This document shows, in pieces, positions 20,843 through 30,876 of a stretch of 64,000 nt of DNA (its first letter is position 1; each line of letters begins with the position of its first letter). The notes under the pieces were generated by a model that was not told the DNA's origin, ran no database searches, and saw only the letters and a list, made by a program, of their open reading frames with translations. Both the position numbers and the translations under genes were made by a program. This DNA comes from Skeletonema tropicum (Eukaryota > Bacillariophyta > Thalassiosirophyceae > Thalassiosirales > Thalassiosiraceae), in contig CM074131.1 of assembly GCA_037178625.1 (NCBI GenBank), forward strand, positions 4,340,001 through 4,404,000, in the 5' to 3' direction.

Positions 20843-22264
20843 GCAGATTGGTCTATGTTCTCGCAGTCGCAGGCATGATTGGGCTGTTGCTATCAAAAGC
20901 CGTTAAATCCTTTTCCTTTTCTTTCGCATTGCTAGCCATTTCATTGCTCAATCAGGCAACATTGCTTTATTCGATCAATCGAATTGATTGTATTGTACGA
21001 TGTTTACGAAATGACGTGCATGCTATCGATAGCGTGTGAAAGTGAAACGAATCACTGTTGCTGTAACAATCGTAACGATCGAACTAGTTAACTTCTTCTC
21101 GGGTAACGCAATGCAACAATGACTTGACTTCGCCTAACAAAATTCCTTCAATAATTTTTTCGTTCCGACTTAAAGATTTCCCGCAATTTCTCCGAACGAA
21201 TGTGAACAACCCTGGATTCTTGAGTATTCGTTTTACATCCCAGATCTTTTGCTGGAGGGCATGGGGCTTGCCCCCTTGCGAAACTTGCTGCCGCTGCAAC
21301 TCGATGTCGGCGCAATGATGCAATATTACATCAACTTCACGACGCATAAAACGCCACTGATGGTGAGTCAAATAGTAATCTAGATTACCCGCAATACCAA
21401 AATATCATGCAGATTTCATTGTTGCACCCCATAGGGCTGGTAACTGCAACGGTCGCTGTCTTATTATTACATAGTTGCGATGCTTGTGATTTTGCACAAT
21501 TTTCACCACCTCACTTCACATAAGTAGTGCACAAATGCTACTCCATAGCAGTTTATCAATCAAATATTGTTTAGAATGCGTCTATGCGCTCAGTAGAGCG
21601 GTTACTGCTACACATCTGCTACGTTATCAAATATAAATGCAATGAACATTGTACCAGTAATTCTTGCAGGAGCACTGTGGATAGCCTTGGTGTGAGGACG
21701 AAGAGTGGCTGCCTCTACCACCCTGCTCTTCATAGTTTTATGGGCCTCCTGAAGATGACTGGCACTTGTGCGTCACTGTTGGCTTGGAATGCCCAAGAGT
21801 ATCGACCCAGTTGTTCCACCTTGTAGCGAAGTCAGTCAATCTTATTCCAGAGTAGTTATCGACCGACATTGTCTTTAGAGTATTCCCACTCGTCGTTTGA
21901 ATGCATTCTCTCTGTCGAACGATTTCTTCCAGCGAGTTTCGACTACCAACTCGAAGAAGGAGGCATATCGATGGCAGCATCCACTCCAGCATCAAGTCCA
22001 TCATCGGAGAGATCATCCGCAGCGGCTGCCGCCATTCTGTCGAGCTCCTCATCATCTACATCGGAATCGTCACCAACCTGGCTTGGCGCTTGTGTGGTAT
22101 TGATAATGCCAAAGGACTCACCAGTGCACTGTAATGACTTCGATGATAAGTACCCTCTCCGGAGCGTCGACGTCTCCGACATGGATGTTTGTGCCGGCGA
22201 GTTTTCTCCTCTTTTTTCTCCCCTTTTTCCGCCCCCAAATTTGTTGAAGCCCACAGTCGGGGGA
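20843..22264. other. No confirmed gene; degenerate coding-like segments
   Basis: A 95-codon minus-strand open stretch (21371-21084, no ATG at its start) and coding-like minus-strand pieces between about 22230 and 21738 (an acidic Ala/Asp stretch, VDDEELDRMAAAAADDLSDD, then in another frame VDNYSGIRLTDFATRWNNW) look like decayed genes, possibly transposon-derived. I cannot name a family. Confidence 0.3.
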
Positions 22265-22470
22265 GGAACCGACAATAAGAGTGTCGGTTTGAAACGTAGG
22301 TACGCTAGTTGTTCGTCGTGTAAAGGTACTGGTAAGTTGGACCCACTTTTTGATGACCTTTTAAAAAATTTAGTCACGAGCGATGAATCTCAAAGCACGA
22401 CGAACGCCGTACAAATTTTTTTACCACGACTCAAAAAAGGTGGGTCCGCGACACTCAGATTGTCGGTTCC
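22265..22470. repeat. Inverted-repeat unit, 206 bp
   Basis: GGAACCGACAATAAGAGTGT at 22265-22284 is repeated inverted at 22449-22470 with two mismatches over 22 bp. A second nested pair, GTTCGTCGTG/CACGACGAAC, is at 22311-22320 and 22396-22405. No target duplication is visible, so a transposon origin is uncertain. Confidence 0.6.
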
Positions 22471-22547
22471 AGCATGAACAGCCTGAAAAAAATGCCGTTT
22501 TTGTTCTTGGCGCTTCACGGGTCCCTCCCCGTTCGCGATTATTGTGA

Positions 22548-23070
22548 GTGCCTTTCGAAAGAATCAGGGAAATGGTGTGGCATTCCAACAAGCCAGACAA
22601 GTCGAACGGACTGACGGTTTTCGTGGATGCTGATTTTGCTGGTGGTTGGAGCAAGGACAAGGACGATCCCAAAGCCAAAGACGTTGATTCCCTCTACTCC
22701 TCTCGTGCGGGTTATGTCATCAAGTACGCGCGGGCTGCCCTATATTGGAAATCGAAGTTGATGAACAGCAAACTCGCTCTCAGCACCGCAGAGGCAGAAT
22801 TCATGGCGCTCTCAATTGCACTACGAGAAGTTAAGTATTCCCCTCATGACGCGAATGGAAGACAAACCAAACTTTCACTGCAAAGGTATGGGAGGACAAT
22901 CAATCGTGTATCGCAATCGCAATGACAATGACTCGACGCCACCACTTCACTCCAAGAACAAAGTACATTGCCCTGAAGTACTACCATTTCATGTCTCACG
23001 TTGGAACTCGAATCAGAATCAGAATCAACTACCTTCATACAGAGTCCCAAGAAGCTGACATCTTTACTAT
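22548..23070 (+). pseudogene. Ty1/copia Pol fragment: RNase H domain and C-terminus
   Basis: GLTVFVDADFAGGWSKD and YSSRAGYVIKYARAALYWKS, then LALSTAEAEFMALSIALREV, are the typical copia RNase H blocks with the catalytic D and E residues. After about 22850 the frame changes. The copia end is still readable in other frames: KVWEDNQSC, then RTKYIALKYYHFMSHV, then ESQEADIFT. RT, integrase and gag are absent, so this is a truncated relic. Confidence 0.85.
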
Positions 23071-23071
23071 A

Positions 23072-23140
23072 AGCCCATGAACATGAAGGATTATATATTC
23101 TTTAGCTTTAGACTTCGCTTTATCTTTATGCTCATGGGCT
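23072..23140. other. Imperfect stem-loop downstream of the copia fragment
   Basis: AGCCCATGAACATGAAG at 23072 pairs with CTTTATGCTCATGGGCT ending at 23140, with two mismatches and a loop of about 35 nt. It lies where the end of copia pol would give way to the 3' LTR region. Confidence 0.6.
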
Positions 23141-23506
23141 CTGGAGAATCTAATTGTACCTCCTCCCGTAAAGGCAGGTCATTTATTTGCGGTTTCCAAG
23201 GTCCCCCGCAGCTGCGTCAGCAGTCAAATGTTTTTCATTTTTTTCTTTGTATTCAGTCAAGTAAGCAATCGAATTGCTTGGACATCGATTTCCGAGGGAG
23301 TGTGAGATTAAACGGGACTCAGATGGACAAATCCAGTATGGTACCGCACAATCTCCGTTCATTCCAAGAAATCTCTTTCCAATTGTCAAAGATTGGCTCT
23401 TCATCACGGAAGTGCAACCAAACTGCCGACATCCGCGGAAGTAGATGGCCAAGTTCACAGCTGCTCTAATTATTCAGTGCTACCGAGACCGAGACGATCT
23501 GTATCT
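23141..23506. other. Nothing recognised
   Basis: This may include remnants of the copia 3' end, but no second LTR copy is visible to confirm it. Confidence 0.4.
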
Positions 23507-23775
23507 TGTCCAATCTAGCTAACAATTGAGCTTATTATTGATCAATAGATGTAACGAATAGAATTATTATGACTTAAAATATAAAGGAAACGATCAACGT
23601 TTTTGGATTCGGTTGCTTTCATTGGCGATGATGATAGACCAGCCTCGAGAAAGCATTCCGAAACATATTGAGAAACGAGAAACCAGAAAAAGCATTCCGA
23701 AACATATTGAGAAACGAGAAACCAGATAACATAAATATGAATTTGATTGATGTCCGACACTACGTAGGTGTGACA
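23507..23775 (-). mobile_element. Solo LTR of the gypsy family, with 5-bp target duplication
   Basis: It starts TGTCCAATCTAGC and ends GTGACA, matching both ends of the LTR at 3188-3419; the first 64 bp are identical. TATCT flanks it on both sides (23502-23506 and 23776-23780), the 5-bp duplication expected for an LTR element. There is no internal sequence, so the element was lost by LTR-LTR recombination. The middle contains a tandem duplication of about 36 bp (AAGCATTCCGAAACATATTG... twice, about 23659-23730). Confidence 0.88.
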
Positions 23776-23917
23776 TATCTGTATCTGTAGAGGCTTTCTA
23801 ACTGTAGAAATCACTTCTTCTTTCATCAACATCAGCACATCAACATCAACAATTGATCAATTGCCTTTGCTTTTGCTCTAATGCTGAAGGAATCCTCTGT
23901 CTATCAGATATCTTCGT

Positions 23918-24620
23918 CATTGTCATTGCTTCAGATCCCTGTGCTACGCAGTGCCGTTTGTCCCACAAGCTTACACTTACAGTCTCCTTCTTCCTTGGCA
24001 AGAGTTTGAAACTTTGTCATCGCCTCTGCTATCTTGGTGGGGTGATCAAAGTCAAAGCATTCTATATGATAACTTGTACAAAGGGTTCGAGTAGATAGTA
24101 GTCTCGCACAGCAAGCTCGGAGCTCGGTCAGAACTTCATCTCCTCATCCATGAGGAAGCACCATTGTCACCCCTGGGATGTAGACGTAAGGCAGGAGCAA
24201 GGAGAGGAGTGACATACCAACTTGATGGGCGGTTAGAGCGTGGCATCGCCAAGAGAAAGAGAGGCCACATAACAATGTGCGTTCCATGTCCTCGATCTCC
24301 TGAGCCTGAGCAGAATAGATATGATAGCACACTTCCTTCGGCAAGCTGTTCATTAGAAATGACCACCTCCTCGTTAATCTTGATGGAACTGTACAAGGCG
24401 GTAACAGTGAGGAGCCGGAACTTGCTTTGATCTCTGAGGGTCTCATTGGACACCTGTGCAGCATTGGTGGAGTTGTTGGGCATGGGCATAGATAGAAAGC
24501 GGTCGGCTATCTCCATCGCTGAGGCCACTGTTTCTCGCGAGAGTCGACAGTGATAAACGATGTGGTAGCACCACAATCCACCAACTTCATTCGATCGCCG
24601 GCAGTGATCATGGTACATTT
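23918..24620 (-). pseudogene. Cyclin (N-terminal cyclin box) pseudogene
   Basis: The minus strand from 24618 reads CRLSRETVASAMEIADRFLS, then KFRLLTVTALYSSIKINEEV, the first helices of a cyclin box. After a frame change it continues as QEIEDMERTLLCGLS, then WRCHALTAHQVGMSLLSLLL. A third frame gives FLMDEEMKF. A further open stretch to about 23918 may be the C-terminal box but is not clearly recognisable. Relative to a normal cyclin there are frame gains and in-frame six-base microduplications (AQAQ, LSFS). Such cyclins are numerous in diatoms. Confidence 0.75.
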
Positions 24621-24895
24621 CAAGAAGAAAAAGTCACTCAAAAACTCAAAAAAAGAATGACTGCCGGCCAATGCATGGTGAAACCCCCGAACACCCGGCC
24701 AAAATGTCCCGATTCCCACTCCAGCTAAGTTAGGGGTGCCGCTCTCGCTCTAGTTAATTAATTCGACCTGGTCGATTTTCCCCGGGACATAAGTACCTGT
24801 TCAAAGATTTGCAAGATTGTCAAGAAGATGATAAGTATGTTGTTGTCGAGCCAGCGCTGCGACCTACACTTGTGTATCTTGATTCTGCGAAGCAA

Positions 24896-24966
24896 GTGAA
24901 TTACTATCTCAAAAGTAATTGCAAAGATGGTCTGCGATGAAAGCGAAATACTCAAACTGAATGTGC
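24896..24966 (+). pseudogene. Degenerate copy of SKP1 exon 1 and its leader
   Basis: GCAAAGATGGTCTGCGATGA followed by AAGCGAAATACTCAAACTG resembles GCGCAAAGATGGACGGCGAT followed by GAAAGCGGAATAGTCAAGCT at 27191-27230. The similarity extends upstream over about 30 bp of leader. The expected GTAAGT donor is replaced by AATGTG. No exon 2 follows. Confidence 0.6.
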
Positions 24967-25390
24967 TCTTTATGGGTTGGCTTGGGGCTGGCGGTCGACT
25001 GGCCTGAGCCTCACATCACATAATGGAAACACGTTTCGAGGATAGTGTAACAGAAATTTGAAGTACGTCTGGTGGGCCCTCCAGTGGCGACATTATCTAT
25101 GGCTATGGTATAACGATACGAACATGTGCTGCAATAGCAATATATTTCCCAGATCACATTCCCAGTGCGATGATGATTCTCAGAAAGAGACAAGACCTTA
25201 GAGTCTCACGGAATCAAGCAGTAGCCTGGAAGAGGATTGATCAAGCTGTCTTCGTGTCTCCGTCCTCACTGTGTCCTTGAAGTCAGTTACATAAATTAAT
25301 ATATTATCATCTATGCTGAATCGATTTTCAACTTGTGAATACTCATTGAGCATCATTCAAAACGGGTGGTGTTAGCTTGTGTCTGTGTGA
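24967..25390. other. Intergenic, nothing recognised
   Basis: It may include diverged SKP1 intron-like sequence near 24980-25010 (GGCGGTCGACTGGC), but this is weak. Confidence 0.35.
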
Positions 25391-26669
25391 TCATAGCAGC
25401 CCTGCACATGAAGTAAAATGTGCATGGCATTGCTGACTAGTAGAATTTCTCAGTGACACGTACTTAATCACGAAAAGAAGTGAACATAAGCAGTTCGCCA
25501 TCGCAAAAATTGTCGAAAAAAGCATCATATTCATCATGATTTCATTCCTTGACTCTTCTTCCTCTTCACCCTCATCTGCTCCTTCTTCCTCTTCCACCTC
25601 CACCAATTCAAAAGAGTGCGATGGCAAGTCGAGAAAAGGGAGAACATAATTCCTCACAACATCTTGAGGCAAAGCAAGCTTGAGGATAGGTGCGACCTGT
25701 TCCATCAAGCGTTGATGCTCTGCTCTGTATTGAAGAAATTTGCGGAGAATAGATCTAATCCACGTTTGTATTGTCCGGGCCTTATCCCCATAATCAGAAT
25801 CACCATAGAATACGGTTCCACCAGCGGGTGTATTGGGAAGGATCTGATTGATTGAATTCATTGCTTCATTCATATCATTTCTCCAGTCCTCGAAGTGTAG
25901 AGCGGCAATAGCTTCAAGTAACTCTCCTTCAACCAGATCTACGTGCTTCAAATTGACACACTTTGTGAATACATCAGGCGCAATGATCATGCCATCTTTC
26001 AACGGGATGGTGATTCGTTCCAGAGCTTTACAGCCGTTGAAAACACCCCATCCAAATTTTTCCAGCTTCTCAGTAAATTTCGCGTGTCTTAGGGCTCTAC
26101 ATTTGCAGAATGCAAACCCCCCAACGGTCTTGGCAGATGGCAGGTTGATGATGCCAGTCAAAGATGTGCAGCCGGAGAATGACCCATATCCGATGATTTC
26201 CAGCTTGTCACATTCCACATGCATCAGAGCTTCACATTTTCGGAATGTCCACTCATCGATAGCTTCGACGCCCGGCATGATGACTCGTCTCAAGGAAGGG
26301 CAGTTACGAAATCCATTTGCTCCAATGTGTTCGACATCAATATCACAGGACTACTTCTATGATATTGGGATGCTCATAGAATGCCTCCGCCGGAATTGAT
26401 TTGACGTTTTTTACAAAGACATGTGTTGCATCGTAAGGAATCTCTTCCTCGCCTGTAAAAGTGAACCATGTCACATTATTCCCGAACCATGTACTATTAA
26501 AATATTTAAAGCCCTCGATAATCATATTTATGTGGTACCGTTGTATCTCTCTACACGATTGAGCGCTTGAGGAGTTCTCGTTAGATGAAATGCAGCACGC
26601 TTCGGTGGCGATTATGATTATGATGTTGATGTGGCTGATGATTGAGCTATCCTCACCAACAACCAACAC
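25391..26669 (-). pseudogene. BspA-type leucine-rich repeat protein with one frameshift
   Basis: The N-terminal part (26669 to about 26350) contains IPYDATHVFVKNVKSIPAEA, an LRR_5-type unit. The C-terminal ORF (to 25391) carries further units of about 23 residues: VEAIDEWTFRKCEALMHVEC, LEIIGYGSFSGCTSLTGI, KTVGGFAFCKCRALRHAKF, LEKFGWGVFNGCKALERI. A helical tail (RTIQTWIRSILRKFLQYRAEH) and an acidic stretch (EVEEEEGADEGEEEEE) follow. One extra base at about 26348-26349 breaks the frame; ignoring it joins the halves as ...IIEVV then CDIDVEHIGANGFRNCPSL without loss. No ATG is obvious near the N-terminus. BspA-like LRR proteins are abundant in diatoms and of unknown function. Confidence 0.75.
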
Positions 26670-27198
26670 ACAGAAGATTGCAGGGTCAATATTTTAACCT
26701 GTAGTTCTATGATCACACAGCCCTCTTCCCTCTAGATAGAAAGAATGACAGCAGCTCCAACGCCTTCTTCAGGGCGGTCTTAAGTATGTTGTACAAAAGC
26801 CTATCGCAGCTCAATCAGCGAAATGATTCAGCTCTACTTTGGTAGTGTGGGGCTTCTCATAAGTTATGTGAAGGTTGGATAAATCGACGTCATCAGAATT
26901 CTGATGACTACGATATGTAGTTTAGCTTCGGAAAAGTGTCAAGGTTGGTCGTGTCAAAATACATCAGAAGTTTTCTCTAATAAGTGAAAGTACGATACTT
27001 TTACCGATAACGCGAGAAGAAAGAAAGATTGTCGCACGGTACTGGTTTGAGTCAAGTTTAGGTGTATACGGCACTCAGTCGACTCGACTGATTATCCTCC
27101 ACCTCTTCAAACCCGAAAAAGAGCACAAAAAAATGGAAGAGTGAAGAGTGTAGTGCAACACGAACGATTCAATATCTCTCCTAAAGTATTGCGCAAAG
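26670..27198. other. Intergenic between the LRR pseudogene and SKP1
   Basis: It presumably holds the SKP1 promoter and 5' UTR. No TATA box or initiator can be assigned with confidence. Confidence 0.4.
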
Positions 27199-28220
27199 AT
27201 GGACGGCGATGAAAGCGGAATAGTCAAGCTGGTAAGTGCTGTATGTAATGATGTCTTTGATGTGTTGCTTAAGGGGGGGAGGGGGGCGGTCGGTTGGCTT
27301 CTTCACATCTGTTGTGCATCCACCTACACGATACACGAGGAGGGGGGTGAATATTTTTTGATCCTCGTGCCCTTTGCATGATCGAATGCATGTGATCAAA
27401 TAGACCAATCATTATTTGTCCGGCCGATCATTGGATGAATAATTCTCACAGACCGCTCATCTCTCTGCCCGTATTTTTCCTCATACTTCTCTAAATATAA
27501 ATATTCAGGTGAGCAAAGAGGGGGATACCTTCGACGTGCCCATCGAAATTGCCAAATTATCCACCCTCGTCTCTGAAACGCTCGGCTCCGATGACCAAGA
27601 TACCAACGACGACAATGACAACGAAGACGAAGAGGCCATTGAAATCCCACTCCCCAACGTCCGAACTCAGGTATTGGCCAAGGTAATCGAATACTGCACA
27701 CACTTTCGTCAAGAGCCCATGACTCCCATTACCACCCCGCTCAAATCGACACGTATTGAAGAGATTGTGCAAGAGTGGTATGCGGACTTTGTCGATGTGG
27801 ATCAGATTATGTTGTTTGAGTTGGTGACTGCGGCGAATTTTATGGATATTAAGGCCTTGTTGGATTTGACTTGTTTGGCGGTTAGTGTCTTGATCAAGGT
27901 GAGTGTGAAACGCAGCAGCGTGTATGTACATTAATCAGCGTGTTATGAGTGAAGTGGATAATTCGATTCCATTGGAGTTGTGGAAGACTTGCAATGTCAC
28001 ATCGTACATTGACTCTTATCTCATCATCATCATCATCATCTCTGCTCTGCACCATAATAACTGTGCTATCTGCAAAATCATTCATCTCCGTCGCTCCACA
28101 TTCACACAGGGAAAATCAGCAGAAGAAATCCGTAGGATTTTCAATATCAGCAACAATTTCTCGGGGGAAGAGGATGAGCTTCGTAACAATACTGAAATGA
28201 CTGCAGCGGGGAGTAGCTAA
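27199..28220 (+). CDS. SKP1: SKP1, SCF ubiquitin ligase adaptor (three exons)
   Basis: Exons are 27199-27231, 27509-27898 and 28110-28220, joined by GTAAGT...TTCAG and GTGAGT...CACAG introns. The product is 177 residues, in the usual size range. The N-terminal POZ-like fold begins MDGDESGIVKL-VSKEGDTFDVP and continues IAKLSTLVSETL, an acidic loop, IPLPNVRTQVLAKVIEYC. The F-box-binding helices follow: EWYADFVDVDQIMLFELVTA and ANFMDIKALLDLTCLAV. The end is GKSAEEIRRIFNISNNFSGE, then EDELRNNTEM, the classic SKP1 C-terminus. It bridges cullin-1 and F-box proteins. The macrosatellite starts 150 bp after the stop. Confidence 0.92.
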
Positions 28221-28491
28221 GTAGAATGATTGGAATGATGAATAATATGTGTGGGGTTGATGCCATTATTTGGAAGGAGGTGGTATTGATGCAGGGTGAT
28301 TCATTGTGTGATGGAAATCTGTTTGCTTCAGACGAGCGATGTTCATGTTGCATGTGAAGCTGTGAACTATGGGGGATAGTGTTTACGTTTAGTTTGGTTA
28401 CTTAGTTATATTCATATTACATTATTACTTGAATGTCCATGTCCATCTACCATCATCTATCTTCTCTCCTACCATACCATACCTCTCAATC

Positions 28492-28809
28492 TCAATATAA
28501 TCCACCCACGTGTTGAGCATCCGACAAACAGCCCACCAAATGATGATCGGAATCCATCATGGAGGATTCACCTTCGAAAGCCGTCATAAAGCTTAGCTTT
28601 CCTCCTCCTCCTCCGTTGCTGTTGCCGCCACCACTTCCTCTTCCACCAATCCCCCGTCTCATTGTTGATGAATGCCTCTTGCGTTGATTCCGAAGTACAG
28701 ATGCAGCATGACGAGCTGATATCCTGAGGTGGTTGTTTGTGTCTCCTCTCCGCTGACGGATTGTTTGTGGAGGGCGTAGAGTTCGAGACGGTCGCGGTTG
28801 GGTCATCAT
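28492..28809 (-). CDS. Array gene copy 1: Arg/Gly-rich hypothetical protein, 105 residues
   Basis: ATG-ATG start at 28809 with an in-frame stop just upstream. The N-terminal half is basic (RPSRTLRPPQTIRQRRG; RNQRKRHSSTMRRG), followed by a Gly/Asn/Ser run (RGSGGGNSNGGGGG) and a more conventional C-terminus (MTAFEGESSMMDSDHHLVGC). No family is recognised. This copy has Phe where interior copies have Leu (KLSF versus KLSL), shared with copy 18. The differences between outlying and interior copies all fall at third codon positions of this frame, which supports coding. A nucleic-acid-binding role is conceivable from composition only. Confidence 0.6.
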   Translation of the reverse strand: MMTQPRPSRTLRPPQTIRQRRGDTNNHLRISARHAASVLRNQRKRHSSTMRRGIGGRGSGGGNSNGGGGGKLSFMTAFEGESSMMDSDHHLVGCLSDAQHVGGLY

Positions 28810-29099
28810 AATTCAATTTCAATTCAATTCTTCGTCAATATCTTGGCTTCTCCCCGTCCAATGAAGACGATGAGTGTCGTTTTGGAAAGCTCTCATCTAG
28901 CTCTATCGATCGTTGATATTACCATGGCCAAATATCGATCTGTTGCCATCCAATCGATCCGGTTAAAAACGGGGTAACAGTTAGAGCTCGGCCAAATCAT
29001 CTGGCTTGACATAGATAATTCCACCAATAGAGTCCAAGTAATAATCCAATTTGACACATTGACCACCGCTGGAATCGTCTCCTCAAGCTCTATCGATTA

Positions 29100-30003
29100 G
29101 TACCATAATCAGCATTACCACTGCCGCCGTCAAAATGTCAAGGCCCTCGCAAATACTGTGAAGGACGGAGGCGAAGATCCACACTAATAATCACAGCTCG
29201 ATCTCAAAAAGCGACCACTTTAATGCGGCGGGCTCCAGACAGTTGGCACCAGCGCATCCAATAATAAACAGTGCTCGGGCAGGGGCCCTCGCCAAACACA
29301 CTCCCTTCAATGCAGTGCCGTCAATGATAGGTTGGCACGGACGCATCCAACGCTGCGCTGAAGAACGTTAAAGGAGGAGGAGTGTGATCCAGACAGTTGG
29401 CACATGGAAGATCCATAGTTAATTAACAGAGCTCGGCCCTCGCACAACACACTTCCTTTATCATCGATGTGTTCATGATTGGTTCATTGTGGCGAGCGGG
29501 TGATTGGTTGGAACGATAGTGTAGTAGCCATGGTGCGGTGTTAGTTGTGTGTTGATGTTTTGGATCTTTTTGTGATGGTGCGACATCATCATTCACTCAC
29601 CTTCTCAATCACTCACCAACACTCAACACCATCACAACCACAACGAACCATGCTAATAATGCTACTCGTACTCGTACCAACCAATCACCCACTCGCCAGC
29701 GTAGCGTGCCAACAATTCATTGATCTTACCTGATCTACGTTAAGTGTCTTCAGCGAAGCGTTTGATGAGTCCATACCAACCTTCTGCTCATCCAGTAAAG
29801 GAAGTGTCTTGTGTGAGGGCTGAGCGGTACGATAGCGAGGAACTCTATTGACTATGGATCTTCGTCCGTACCAACTGTCTGGAACTCATCCTTCCTTAGC
29901 GGTCGCTTTTTGAGATCTTCGACCAATCAAGCTAGAATGAATCTCATCTGATCTACAGCAGTGTCTTGCAAGGGCCTTGGCCGAGCAGTGATCATCATGG
30001 TAT
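29100..30003. repeat. Imperfect long palindrome inside each array unit (unit 1 shown)
   Basis: Arms pair as follows: GATCTCAAAAAGCGACC (29200-29216) with its exact complement at 29901-29917; CCAGACAGTTGG (29389-29400, also 29235-29246) with 29871-29882; AAGATCCATAGT (29408-29419) with 29851-29862; ACACTTCCTTTA (29449-29460) with 29795-29806; a 26-bp block at 29491-29516 with 29672-29697 (two mismatches). The outer arms weakly extend to AAGGCCCTCGCAA (about 29140) with TTGCAAGGGCCTT (about 29979). The loop is about 155 bp. It recurs in all full units. Confidence 0.8.
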
Positions 30004-30250
30004 CGCCGATCTATACAGCAGAGTATTTTGGAATCTCGCACGTAACAATAATTATTGTCATGGACGGTGCTGATCGTCTAGGAGTGTGTGATTATTGTAT
30101 TAATTGATAGCGCTTGAGACGAGGATTCGAATGGTTGTGTCATTGTCATTGCTATCTATCTACGGAGGCCGAGCTGTGTTTATATTGGATGGATTTGGAT
30201 TGTCGATCTGGATCTGGGGCCCAGTATTCAGTATTGTAGTCGGATTGTAG

Positions 30251-30421
30251 ACCCCTCTCGAGTTGAGTCGATTGACAAAAGATCAATATTTGGCCTTGCA
30301 ACTGCAACTAATCGATAGAGCGCAACGACAGCTTGCGAATACTGGTCGAATCGTATCAATCCGATGGAATGGAGAGGACAAGAGTTATGGATGGATTACT
30401 ATTACTGAATCTGAATGGTCG
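30251..30421 (+). other. Exon-like ORF in each array unit (unit 1 shown), 57 codons
   Basis: It is bounded by GGATTGTAG on the left (possible acceptor, also an in-frame stop) and GTGAGC on the right (possible donor). It encodes LTKDQYLALQLQLIDRAQRQ, then NTGRIVSIRWNGEDKSYGWI, then TITESEWS. It continues in the same frame into VSKEGG-stop, where VSKEG matches the first codons of SKP1 exon 2. Interior units keep it intact; unit 17 has a 5-nt deletion in it, so it is probably a relic exon. Confidence 0.5.
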
Positions 30422-30558
30422 GTGAGCAAAGAGGGGGGATAGTGTTTACGTTTACTTTGGTTACTTAGTTATATTCATATTACATTATTACTTGAATGTC
30501 CATGTCCATCTACCATCATCTATCTCCTATCTCTCCAACCATACCATACCTCTCAATC

Positions 30559-30876
30559 TCAATATAATCCACCCACGTGTTGAGCATCCGACAAACAGCC
30601 CACCAAATGATGATCGGAATCCATCATGGATGATTCGCCTTCGAAAGCCGTCATTAAGCTTAGCTTTCCTCCTCCTCCTCCGTTGCTGTTGCCGCCACCA
30701 CTTCCTCTTCCACCAATCCCCCGTCTCATTGTTGATGAATGCCTCTTGCGTTGATTCCGAAGTACAGATGCAGCATGACGAGCTGATATCCTGAGGTGGT
30801 TGTTTGTGTCTCCTCTCCGCTGACGGATTGTTTGTGGAGGGCGTAGAGTTCGAGACGGTCGCGGTTGGGTCATCAT
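30559..30876 (-). CDS. Array gene copy 2 (105 residues)
   Basis: Interior type, Leu variant. It is the reference for copies 3-6 and 8-15, which encode the same protein. Confidence 0.58.
   Translation of the reverse strand: MMTQPRPSRTLRPPQTIRQRRGDTNNHLRISARHAASVLRNQRKRHSSTMRRGIGGRGSGGGNSNGGGGGKLSLMTAFEGESSMMDSDHHLVGCLSDAQHVGGLY

Noticed and set aside
27509..27934. Reading SKP1 exon 2 as a stand-alone 141-codon gene
   Set aside because: The start is GTG after a CAG acceptor, and the open frame runs past the GTGAGT donor into intron 2.
28568..28822. Minus-strand ORF starting at 28822 (120 codons in interior units, KLNYDDPTATV...) and a plus-strand 100-codon ORF in each unit
   Set aside because: Both overlap the 105-codon ORF in other frames. 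The inter-unit substitutions are silent only in the 105-codon frame.
29545..29733. 62-codon plus-strand ORF repeated in every unit
   Set aside because: It starts at a non-ATG codon and lies in the loop and arm of the palindrome, with low-complexity His/Ser/Pro content.
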